Positions 36,696-44,790 of a stretch of 64,000 nucleotides of DNA are shown one piece after another. Source of the stretch: Actinoplanes teichomyceticus ATCC 31121 (GTDB lineage: Bacteria > Actinomycetota > Actinomycetes > Mycobacteriales > Micromonosporaceae); the NCBI RefSeq assembly GCF_003711105.1, contig NZ_CP023865.1, forward strand, positions 1,152,001-1,216,000. The letters run 5' to 3'. Below the pieces are notes generated by a model. The model was not told the origin of the DNA. It searched no databases and was given only the letters and a program-made list of their open reading frames with translations. A program made the translations under genes and the position numbers. Numbering within the stretch: the first letter of the stretch is position 1; the number at the start of each line of letters is the position of its first letter.

Positions 36696-38965
36696 CCACG
36701 GTGGTCCTGCCGGTGCGCACGCCGGCCCACCGCGCCCCGCGTGACCCCCGGTCCGGCGTCGCGCCGCTGACCCTCGGCGCGGCCGCGTCCGTGCTGCTGG
36801 CCGGGCTGGCGGTCACCGCGTCCCGCGGCGGCTGGTACGAGGCCGGGGTGCTCACCTTCTTCCTCGCGGTGCTCACCCCGTTCGCCGCGGGCGTGTCGGT
36901 CCTGCTGCGATCGGAGGTCAGCAGCCGCGTCCGGCGCTGGGCGGTGCTCACCGTCGGCCTGCTGCCCACGGTGGTGTACCGGCTCACCGACCCGCTGCTG
37001 CTGACCGGCTTCGACGAGCAGCTGCACCTGCGTACGCTGGTCGACCTGGTCCAGGGCGCGCCGCTGTTCAGCCCGAACCCGCTGCTTGCGGCCAGTCCCC
37101 GGTTCCCCGGCCTGGAGCTGCTCACCCTCGCCGTGCACCGGGCCAGCGGGCTGCCGCTGATGGCCGCGGTCACGCTCGTGGTGCTGCTGTGCCGGCTGAT
37201 CCTGGTCCTCGCCCTGTTCCGGCTGGCCGAGCACGTCACCGGGGACGAGCGGGCCGGCGCGCTCGCCGTCGGCGTGTACGCCGCGTCCCCGCAGTTCTAC
37301 TTCTTCAACTCGCAGTTCGCGTACCAGACCCTGGCGCTGTCGCTCGCCGTCTCCGGGGGCTACCTGCTGGCCCGGGCCACCCGGTCGGCGCGACCGTGGA
37401 TGCCGGTGCTCGGCGCGGTCGTCTGTCTCGCCGCGACCGCGATCACCCACCACCTGACCAGCTGGATCACCGCCGGCGCGCTGCTGGTGTGGACCGCGAC
37501 CGCCGGCCGCCGCGACCGCCGGCTGGTCGGGATCGGCGCGCTGGCCGCCGTCGCCGCCGTGGTGGCGCAGGCCGTCCCCATCGCCGGGCAGCTCTCCGGC
37601 TACCTGGGCCCGATGGTCGACTCGGCCGTGGCGCAGGCCGGCGCCCTGTTCGGCGGCAGCAGCCAGCGGACCCTCTTCGCCGACTCGGCCGGGGCCAGCA
37701 CCCCGGTCTGGGAACGGCTCGTGCTGGTCGCGTACGCGGTACTGATCACCGTGGCCGCGGTCGTCATCGCCCTGGCGCTGTTCCGGCACGCCCGGCGCCG
37801 TGGTGACGCGCAGCTGTTCGTGCTGGGGCTGCTCGCCCTGCTGCCGCCCGCGTCGTTCGCCGGCCGGTTCGCCCCGCAGATCTCCGAGATGTGCGACCGG
37901 GCGACCACGTTCACGTTCATCCCGTTCGCCATCGCGGCGGCCTGGGTGTTCCGGCACGGGCGCCTCTCCGCGCCCGGCGGCGCCGCCGGGCGCACGCACG
38001 CCACGCTCACCCGCACCGGCGTGACGTTGCTGCTGACCTGCCTCGGTTACCTGGGCGGGCTGATCCTGGGCTCCGGACCCGACTGGGGACGGCTGCCCGG
38101 CAGCTTCCTGGTGGTCGCCGACAGCCGCTCGCTCGACGCCGAGACGCTGGCCGCGGCACGGTGGAGCGCGGATCATCTGGCCCCGGGCAGCACCATCATG
38201 GCCGACCGGATGCCGGCGACGCTGTTCGCCGCGACCGGCCGGCTGTGGGTGGACGTCGCGCCCCGCGCCGGCCTGGAGCCCGCCACGTTCTACTTCTCCG
38301 AGACGTGGGGCGCCGAGCAGACCCGTACGGCACGCGCGATGGGCCTGCGCTACCTGTACGTCGACACCCGGCTCGCCGAGAGCCTGCCGCACCAGCAGTG
38401 GTACTTCTACGCCGGGGAGACCCCGCAGCAGCGGCAGCTCACCGCCTCGGCGCTGACCAAGTTCGACGGCGTCGACGGGATCCGGGCGGCCTACCGGCAC
38501 GGCCCGGTGTCGATCTACGACCTCGCCGGTCTCGGAGTCGTCAGCCAGACCCGGGGCTGGACCGGATCCGCGGACCCGCATCCCTGGCGCGACCTCTTCC
38601 TCGGCGCGGCGCTGCTGCTGCTCCTGCGCTGGCGGGCGGTGCCCGCGATGGCCCGGGAACTCGGCCCGGCCGGCTCCCTCGCGGTGGCCACCGCCCTCGT
38701 GGCGCTGGGCGCCGGCGCCGCGGTCGCGGTCGGCTTCCGGCCCGGGTGGTGGCTGACCGTGGGCCTGCTGCCGGCGCTGCTGCTGATCCCGGTGTCCCGC
38801 CCGGCCCGGCGCCCGCGGCCCGCGGCGCACCCGTCGATCGTGGTGACCGCCGTCCTCGCGGCGCTGATCGCCGCGGGCGGTGTCGCCCTTTCCGTGCGAT
38901 CCGCCTGGTCCGTCGACGTGACCCGGGTCGACCGGATCATCGCGGCCGTCCGGGAGAGCGGGTGA
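36692..38965 (+). CDS. large polytopic membrane protein, GT-C/polymerase-like
   Basis: The product is 757 aa with about 14 hydrophobic segments. An acidic loop after the second helix region, LLTGFDEQLHLRTLVDLV, resembles the D-E loop of GT-C transferases. A soluble segment (about 470-600, including LAAARWSADHLAPGSTIMADRM) lies between the membrane domains. Position between a GT2 and a flippase suits a glycan polymerase or lipid-linked-sugar transferase. No specific family is recognised. It is coupled to both neighbours by 4-nt overlaps. Confidence 0.75.
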   Translation: MTTVVLPVRTPAHRAPRDPRSGVAPLTLGAAASVLLAGLAVTASRGGWYEAGVLTFFLAVLTPFAAGVSVLLRSEVSSRVRRWAVLTVGLLPTVVYRLTDPLLLTGFDEQLHLRTLVDLVQGAPLFSPNPLLAASPRFPGLELLTLAVHRASGLPLMAAVTLVVLLCRLILVLALFRLAEHVTGDERAGALAVGVYAASPQFYFFNSQFAYQTLALSLAVSGGYLLARATRSARPWMPVLGAVVCLAATAITHHLTSWITAGALLVWTATAGRRDRRLVGIGALAAVAAVVAQAVPIAGQLSGYLGPMVDSAVAQAGALFGGSSQRTLFADSAGASTPVWERLVLVAYAVLITVAAVVIALALFRHARRRGDAQLFVLGLLALLPPASFAGRFAPQISEMCDRATTFTFIPFAIAAAWVFRHGRLSAPGGAAGRTHATLTRTGVTLLLTCLGYLGGLILGSGPDWGRLPGSFLVVADSRSLDAETLAAARWSADHLAPGSTIMADRMPATLFAATGRLWVDVAPRAGLEPATFYFSETWGAEQTRTARAMGLRYLYVDTRLAESLPHQQWYFYAGETPQQRQLTASALTKFDGVDGIRAAYRHGPVSIYDLAGLGVVSQTRGWTGSADPHPWRDLFLGAALLLLLRWRAVPAMARELGPAGSLAVATALVALGAGAAVAVGFRPGWWLTVGLLPALLLIPVSRPARRPRPAAHPSIVVTAVLAALIAAGGVALSVRSAWSVDVTRVDRIIAAVRESG

Positions 38966-40281
38966 GCCGTGGACGGCGGCGCCGGGAGAGCGCCTTCACC
39001 GCGTTCCGCCGTTCCCGGGTGGTCGCGATCGCCGGCTCGATCCTGGGCACCCAGGTGGTCACCAGCGCGCTCGGCTTCGTCTACTGGACGGTGGCGGCGC
39101 GCACGCTGAGCGTGCCGGTGGTCGGTCATCTCGGATCGGCGACCGCGGCCGCGATGCTGCTCGGGATGCTCGGCATGGTCGGCTGTGGCACGCTGCTCAT
39201 CTCCCACCTGCCCGAGCTGGGCCCGCACCGGCAGCGGGTCATGCTGGTCACCGCGATCGGCGCGAGCGCCGGCGTCACCGCGGTGCTGTCCGTCCTGTTC
39301 GGGCTGGTGGCCTGGCGGTCGCTGCCGGCGTTCGCCTTCCTGGACCCCGCCGGCGGCACGTTCTGGCTGCTGGTGGCGGTGGCGGTGCTGACCGCGCTGG
39401 GCAACCTGTTCGACCAGGCGATGCTCGTGCTGGGCCGGCCCAGCGCGCAGGTGACCCGCAACGCGGTGGCCAGCGCGTCGAAGATCGTCCTGCTCGGCGC
39501 CGCGGTGCTGGCCGGCCGGTCCGGAGTGGACGCCGCGCTCGGCGCGTGGCTGGCCGGGCAGCTGGTCGCCTGCCTGCTGGCGGTCCGTGCGGCGGTGCGG
39601 CTCACCCCGACGGCCGGCCGGGTCACCGGCGGCCAGATGCGCGCGGCGGTGGCCCGGTTCGGCGGCTCGGCGGGCCGCCACCACGGCATGAACATCGCGC
39701 TGGCCGCCCCGGCGGCGCTCCAGCCGGTGATCATCTCGGCCTTCGTCACCGCGGACGAGAACGCCGTCTACACCACCGTGCGGCTGGTCGCCACGGTCGC
39801 CTTCATGGCCCCGTACGCCCTGGCGATGGCGTTGTTCGCGGTGTCCGCGAACGACCGGCAGGGCGCCGAGCAGCGGGCCCGGTCGGTCTTCCGGCTGTCG
39901 CTGGCGGTCAGCCTGCTGCTCAGCCTGGTCCTGCTGGCCGGCGCGCCGCTGATCCTGCGGGTGTTCGGCGCCGACTACGCCCACGGCGGCATGGCCGACC
40001 TGCGGCTGCTCGGGCTGGCCTGCCCCCTGCTGGTCGTCAAGGACCAGTACATCGCCCGGGTGCAGGCCGACCGGGTGCTGGCCGAGGCGACGCCGTTCGT
40101 CGTCGTCACCACGGTCCTGGAGATAGCCGGGACCGTGGCCGGAGCCGCCACCGGCGGCCTGACCGGCAGCCTCGTCGGCTGGCTGCTCGCGCTCGCCGCG
40201 GGCGCGCTCTGGCTGGCGTCGCGGCATCTGAGCACCCCTGGCAGCAAGGTACGACGCAGCACGGCTGGAGCCCCCGTATGA
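38962..40281 (+). CDS. Wzx-like polysaccharide flippase
   Basis: The product is 439 aa with about 12 helices. SILGTQVVTSALGFVYWTVAARTL at the N-terminus and MALFAVSANDRQGAEQRARSV in the middle match oligosaccharide flippases and the N-terminal half of the fusion protein at 30033-32621. It should flip lipid-linked repeat units to the outer face. It starts GTG overlapping the upstream stop and ends in ATGA with the GT4 gene. Confidence 0.87.
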   Translation: MSRGRRRRESAFTAFRRSRVVAIAGSILGTQVVTSALGFVYWTVAARTLSVPVVGHLGSATAAAMLLGMLGMVGCGTLLISHLPELGPHRQRVMLVTAIGASAGVTAVLSVLFGLVAWRSLPAFAFLDPAGGTFWLLVAVAVLTALGNLFDQAMLVLGRPSAQVTRNAVASASKIVLLGAAVLAGRSGVDAALGAWLAGQLVACLLAVRAAVRLTPTAGRVTGGQMRAAVARFGGSAGRHHGMNIALAAPAALQPVIISAFVTADENAVYTTVRLVATVAFMAPYALAMALFAVSANDRQGAEQRARSVFRLSLAVSLLLSLVLLAGAPLILRVFGADYAHGGMADLRLLGLACPLLVVKDQYIARVQADRVLAEATPFVVVTTVLEIAGTVAGAATGGLTGSLVGWLLALAAGALWLASRHLSTPGSKVRRSTAGAPV

Positions 40282-41495
40282 AGATCCTGATGCTCGCCCA
40301 GTTCTTCCCGCCGGACATCGGCGGTGAGGAGCGGCACGTGCTCAATCTGGCCAACGCCCTGGTCGCCCGCGGCCACCAGGTGGTCGTCGGTACGCAGCTG
40401 CTGCCCGGCACCGACCGGGTGGAGACGCTGCCCGGCGGCGTCGTGGTGCACCGCTTCACCAGCAGCGCCATGCGCCTGGGCGCGCGCTACTCCGACCCGC
40501 ACCGCCCGCACCACCTGCCGCTGCCCGACCCGGCCCTCACCACGGCGCTGAACCGCCTGGTCGAACGGGTGCGCCCGGACGTGGTGCACGCGCACAACTG
40601 GATCGTCAACAGCGCGGTCGCCCTCCGCCGGCGGTACCCGTTCAAACTGGTGCTGACCCTGCACGACTACAGCAACGTGTGCGCCACCAAGCGGATGATG
40701 CGCGACGGCCGGCCCTGCCCCGGTCCCGGCGCGCGGTGCCTGCCCTGCGCCGGCGGGCACTACGGCACGGTGGTCGGCGCCGGCACCGCGCTCGCGGTGA
40801 AGGCCATGCACCGGTGGAAGGACCACGCGGTCGACCACATCGTCAGCGTCAGCAACGCGGTCGCCCAGCGCAACGGGGTGCCCGGCGGGCCGGTGCCGTC
40901 CAGCGTGATCCCGAACTTCGTCCCGGACACGGTGGCCGAGCTGATCGAGCACGCCGACAACCCGGACCTGCCGCCCGGGGACTTCCTGTTCTTCGCCGGG
41001 GATCTGCTGCGCGACAAGGGTGTGCCCACGCTGCTCGACGCCTACCAGCGGCTGGGCGCCGGCCGCCCGCCGCTGGTCATGGTCGGCCGGCGGAGCCCGG
41101 CGGTCCCCGACGAGCTGCCCGCCGGCGTGCGGGTGTTCGAGCAGTGGACCCACCCGAGGGTGATGGCCGCCTTCCGCCGCTGCACCCTGGCGGTCCTGCC
41201 GTCCACCTGGCCGGACCCGTGCCCCACCACGGTGCTCGAGGCGATGGCGGCCGGGCGGCCGGTGATCACCACCAGCACCGGCGGCATGGTCGACATGGTG
41301 CAGGACGGCGTCAGCGGAGTGCTCGTCGCGCCCGGCGACGCGGCGGCGCTGGCCAAGGCGATCGGTCGGCTGCTGGCCGACCCCGGGCTGCGGGACCGCC
41401 TCGGCGACGCCGGCCGGGCCCGGGTCGAGCACTTCACCGCGTCGTCCGTCGCCGCCCGTGTCGAGAAGGTCTATCAGGAAGTGATGGCAGCATGA
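40278..41495 (+). CDS. family 4 glycosyltransferase
   Basis: The product is 405 aa. The GT-B fold starts MKILMLAQFFPPDIGGEERHV and ends with the donor-site motif PSTWPDPCPTTVLEAMAAGRPVITTSTGG (E-x7-E-like). RCLPCAGGHYGT in the middle is a Cys-containing insert seen in some GT4s. It works on the cytosolic side and adds a sugar to a growing lipid-linked glycan. It is coupled by 4-nt overlaps on both sides. Confidence 0.93.
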   Translation: MKILMLAQFFPPDIGGEERHVLNLANALVARGHQVVVGTQLLPGTDRVETLPGGVVVHRFTSSAMRLGARYSDPHRPHHLPLPDPALTTALNRLVERVRPDVVHAHNWIVNSAVALRRRYPFKLVLTLHDYSNVCATKRMMRDGRPCPGPGARCLPCAGGHYGTVVGAGTALAVKAMHRWKDHAVDHIVSVSNAVAQRNGVPGGPVPSSVIPNFVPDTVAELIEHADNPDLPPGDFLFFAGDLLRDKGVPTLLDAYQRLGAGRPPLVMVGRRSPAVPDELPAGVRVFEQWTHPRVMAAFRRCTLAVLPSTWPDPCPTTVLEAMAAGRPVITTSTGGMVDMVQDGVSGVLVAPGDAAALAKAIGRLLADPGLRDRLGDAGRARVEHFTASSVAARVEKVYQEVMAA

Positions 41496-42652
41496 GCACG
41501 ACCACCCCCGACGAAACCCGGCTCCGGTCGCCCCGGACCGGCGGCCCGCTGCGGGTGCTCGAGGTCAGCACCCGCTATCTGCCCGACATGGGCGGCATCG
41601 AGACCCACGTCGACGAGGTGTCGCGCCGGCTCGCCGCCCGCGGCGACATCCACCTGACCGTGTTGACCAGCGACCGGACCCGGTCGTACCCGCACCGGGA
41701 GCGGCGCGACGGGTTCGAGGTGCGCCGGGTGCCGGCGTGGCCGTCGACGCGCGACTACTACCTCGCGCCCGGCATCCTCCGCGGCGTGTTGGCCGAGCGC
41801 TGGGATCTCGTGCACGTGCAGGGCATCCACACGCCGGTGCCGCTGCTGGCCATGCTGGCCGCGCGCCGGGCCCGCACGCCGTACGTGGTCACCCTGCACA
41901 CCGGCGGCCACTCGTCGACCGCCCGCCACGCGATGCGCAGCCTGCAGTGGCAGCTCGCCGGGCCGCTGCTGCGTCAGGCCCGGCACGTGGTCGCGGTCAG
42001 CCGGGCGGAGGGCCGGCTCTTCCAGCGGCTCGCGGGGGTGCCGGCCGGCCGGATGTCGGTGATCCGCAACGGTGGCGGGCTGCCGCCGGCCCGATCCACG
42101 GTGGACCCGGTCCCGGGGCGGCTGGTGTCGATCGGGCGGCTGGAACGGTACAAGGGCCACCACCGGGTGATCGAGGCGCTGCCCTACATCCTGCGCCAGG
42201 TCCCGCACGCCCACCTGGACATCCTGGGCGCCGGGCCGTACGAGGCGCAGCTGCGCCGGATCGCCGACGGCCTCGGCGTCGCCGCGGCGGTGACCATCCG
42301 GGCCATCCCGCCGAACGACCGGGACGGCATGGCCGCCGCGCTGGGCGCCGCCCAGGTGATCGCCGCGTTCTCCGACTACGAGGCGCACCCGGTCGCGGTC
42401 ATGGAGGCGTTGACCACCGGCCGGCCGGTGGTCGGCTACGACGTCGCCGGGATGGCCGACCTGGTGGAGGACGGCCTGGTCACCGGTCTGCGGCCGGGCA
42501 CCCCGCCGGAGGTGGCGGCGCGTGCCCTGCTCGACGCGATGGGCGGCCCGGGCCGCCCGCTGGACAGCCTGCCCACCTGGGACGGCTGCGCGGACGCGCT
42601 CGCCGAGGTGTACCGTGCCGCGGTCGGGCCCCGGGCGGCGTCGGTCAGGTGA
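41492..42652 (+). CDS. family 4 glycosyltransferase
   Basis: The product is 386 aa. LRVLEVSTRYLPDMGGIETHVDEVSRRLA opens the acceptor domain. LVSIGRLERYKGHHRVIEALPYI and ALGAAQVIAAFSDYEAHPVAVMEALTTGRPVVGYDV form the donor domain. It is the last gene of the operon; its stop overlaps the convergent GNAT gene by 8 bp. The sugar it adds is not evident. Confidence 0.93.
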   Translation: MSTTTPDETRLRSPRTGGPLRVLEVSTRYLPDMGGIETHVDEVSRRLAARGDIHLTVLTSDRTRSYPHRERRDGFEVRRVPAWPSTRDYYLAPGILRGVLAERWDLVHVQGIHTPVPLLAMLAARRARTPYVVTLHTGGHSSTARHAMRSLQWQLAGPLLRQARHVVAVSRAEGRLFQRLAGVPAGRMSVIRNGGGLPPARSTVDPVPGRLVSIGRLERYKGHHRVIEALPYILRQVPHAHLDILGAGPYEAQLRRIADGLGVAAAVTIRAIPPNDRDGMAAALGAAQVIAAFSDYEAHPVAVMEALTTGRPVVGYDVAGMADLVEDGLVTGLRPGTPPEVAARALLDAMGGPGRPLDSLPTWDGCADALAEVYRAAVGPRAASVR

Positions 42653-43178
42653 GCGGACGGCTGCGGATGTGGTCGTCGTGCCACTCCGAGCCGACCAGGA
42701 ACCGTTTGACGCCGATGATGTCGAAGCCGTGCTTGGCGTAGAACGTGGCGGCCCGGACGTTCCGCTGGTTCACGCCGAGCCAGCAGGACACCGCGCCGGT
42801 CGCGGCGGCCGCCTCCAGGGTGGCGGTCATCAGCGCGTGGGCCGCGCCGGACCCGTGGCGTTCCGCGGCGACGTAGAACTTGCTCAGCTCGATGCTGGTG
42901 TCCGCGTCGACGACGGCGGCCACGTCCGGGTCGGCGATCGGCCCGCGGACCAGCATCGCGTACCCCAGTGGCTGATCGTCCTCGGACACCAGCAGGAGGG
43001 TCCGGCCCGGATCGGCGAGGTATCCGGCGAAGCGCTCGGCGGACAGGTGGGCGGCGACGAACGCGTCGATGTCGGCCTGTGCGGTGCCCGGTGGGCAGGC
43101 CAGGCCGAAGGTGCGTGCGGCCAGTCGGTGCAGCGGTAGCTCGTCGCCGAGGACGGCATGACGCGTAGTGATCGCCAT
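42645..43178 (-). CDS. GNAT-family N-acetyltransferase
   Basis: The product is 177 aa. IELSKFYVAAERHGSGAAHALMTATLEAA is the acetyl-CoA motif A, and SCWLGVNQRNVRAATFYAKHGFDIIG is motif B. The gene is the divergent neighbour of GH20. Its start codon overlaps the region just upstream of the GH20 start. It could acetylate a sugar amine, but a protein or antibiotic target is equally possible. Confidence 0.9.
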   Translation of the reverse strand: MAITTRHAVLGDELPLHRLAARTFGLACPPGTAQADIDAFVAAHLSAERFAGYLADPGRTLLLVSEDDQPLGYAMLVRGPIADPDVAAVVDADTSIELSKFYVAAERHGSGAAHALMTATLEAAAATGAVSCWLGVNQRNVRAATFYAKHGFDIIGVKRFLVGSEWHDDHIRSRPLT

Positions 43179-43186
43179 GGCGCAAC

Positions 43187-43203
43187 AGTTTAGAGTGTTC
43201 AGA
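43187..43203 (+). promoter_or_regulatory. leaderless-type promoter of GH20
   Basis: AGTTTAGAGTG-TTCAGAG precedes the GTG directly. TAGAGT (43191-43196) can serve as -10 with a start at the GTG itself. The stretch also resembles the left part of the ROK-type sites at 12522 and 5083. No Shine-Dalgarno is present. Confidence 0.4.
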
Positions 43204-44658
43204 GTGCGCCCTCTGACGAAGCGGCTCGGCGATGTGGTCCCGGCCCCGGTCTCGGTGCGGCCGGACCCGGCCGCGACTTTCCCGATCGTCCCCGGTACGA
43301 CGGTGAGCGCGTCCCCGGACGCCGCCGCGGTCGCCGCGCGGCTGGCCACCGCCCTGCACGAGGTCACCGGGCACCCGGTCGGGCTCGGCGCCGGCGGCCC
43401 GATCCGGCTGGAGCTCGACGGGGTGCGCGAGCACGGGCCGGAGGGGTACCGCCTGGAGATCACCGGGTCCGGGGTCGTGCTGCGGGCGCTCACCCCGGCC
43501 GGGCTGTTCTGGGGCGTGCAGACGCTGCGCCAGCTCGCGGCCGGCGACGGGGTGCTGCCCGGCGGGGTGATCGAGGACCGGCCGCGCTTCGCGTACCGCG
43601 CGGCGATGCTGGACCTGGCCCGGCACTTCTTCACCCCGGCCGAGATCCGGGCGCACCTCGACCTGCTCGTCCAGTTCAAGATCAACCATCTGCACCTGCA
43701 CCTCACCGACGATCAGGGCTGGCGGCTGGAGATCCCCGGCCGGCCCCGGCTCACCGAGGTCAGCGGCGGCCCGGGCACCGGCTGCGACGGGGCCGGACCC
43801 GGCTTCCTGACCCTGGCCGACTACGCGGACGTGGTCGCCTACGCCGCCGACCGGCACGTCACGATCGTCCCGGAGATCGACATGCCCGGGCACGTGAACG
43901 CCGCCCAGGTGGCGTACCCGGAACTGACCGCGGACGGGAAGCCGGTCGAGCCGCGCACCGACACCGAGGTCGGGTACAGCTCGCTGGTCGCGGACAGGGC
44001 GGAGACGTACGCCTTCGTCGAGGCCGTGCTCCAGACGGTCGCCGAGGCCACCCCGGGCCCGTGGCTGCACATCGGCGGCGACGAGTGCCTGTCCACCTCG
44101 GCCGAGGACTACCGGACGTTCCTGGCCCGGGTGCTGCCGCTGCCCGGCCGGTACGGCAAGCGCGCGATCGGCTGGCACGAGATCGCCGCCGCCGACCTGC
44201 CCGAGGGCACCGTCGTGCAGTACTGGCGGCGGCAGGACGACGATGCGCAGACCGTCGCCGCGGCCGCCGCCGGACGTCAGGTGATCATGTCGCCGGCCGA
44301 CCGGACCTACCTGGACATGAAGTACGACGAGAGCACCCCGATCGGGCTGGACTGGGCCGGATTCCTGCCCCTGCGGCAGGCGTACGACTGGGACCCCGCC
44401 CAGCGGTTGCCCGGCGTCCCGGAGGACGCCCTGCTCGGGGTGGCCGCCCCGCTCTGGTCGGAGACCCTGCGCAGTGTCGCCGACATGCAATACCTCACGT
44501 TCCCCCGGCTGCCCGCCGTCGCCGAGGTGGCCTGGACCCCGCAGGACGGCCGGGACTGGGCGTCGTTCCGCGCCCGGGTGGCCGCGTTCGGCCCGCGCTG
44601 GGCGGCGGCCGGCGTCACCTACTTCCGGTCCCCGGAGATCGACTGGCCGCCGGCCTGA
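43204..44658 (+). CDS. GH20 beta-N-acetylhexosaminidase
   Basis: The product is 484 aa from GTG 43204. The N-terminal GH20b domain ends near residue 120 (AGLFWGVQTLRQLAAGDGVLPGGVIEDRPRF-type). The barrel contains HLTDDQGWRLEIPG and the catalytic pair D293-E294 in HIGGDECLSTS, with WTPQDGRDW near the end. There is no signal peptide, so it acts on imported GlcNAc or GalNAc oligosaccharides. A longer frame from 43168 adds 12 residues that overlap the promoter, so I reject it. It belongs with the chitin or glycan catabolism set of this region. Confidence 0.92.
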   Translation: MRPLTKRLGDVVPAPVSVRPDPAATFPIVPGTTVSASPDAAAVAARLATALHEVTGHPVGLGAGGPIRLELDGVREHGPEGYRLEITGSGVVLRALTPAGLFWGVQTLRQLAAGDGVLPGGVIEDRPRFAYRAAMLDLARHFFTPAEIRAHLDLLVQFKINHLHLHLTDDQGWRLEIPGRPRLTEVSGGPGTGCDGAGPGFLTLADYADVVAYAADRHVTIVPEIDMPGHVNAAQVAYPELTADGKPVEPRTDTEVGYSSLVADRAETYAFVEAVLQTVAEATPGPWLHIGGDECLSTSAEDYRTFLARVLPLPGRYGKRAIGWHEIAAADLPEGTVVQYWRRQDDDAQTVAAAAAGRQVIMSPADRTYLDMKYDESTPIGLDWAGFLPLRQAYDWDPAQRLPGVPEDALLGVAAPLWSETLRSVADMQYLTFPRLPAVAEVAWTPQDGRDWASFRARVAAFGPRWAAAGVTYFRSPEIDWPPA

Positions 44659-44790
44659 TCGACTCGGGGCTCCCGCCCGTACCCCTGGGGGAGACCTGTG
44701 CCGAGCGGCCGGCGCCCGGCCACAGGCCCGGTCCGGCTCCGGTGAACAGCCTCTAGGCTGGGAGCCCGATTCCGGTGGGAGGAGAGCGGC

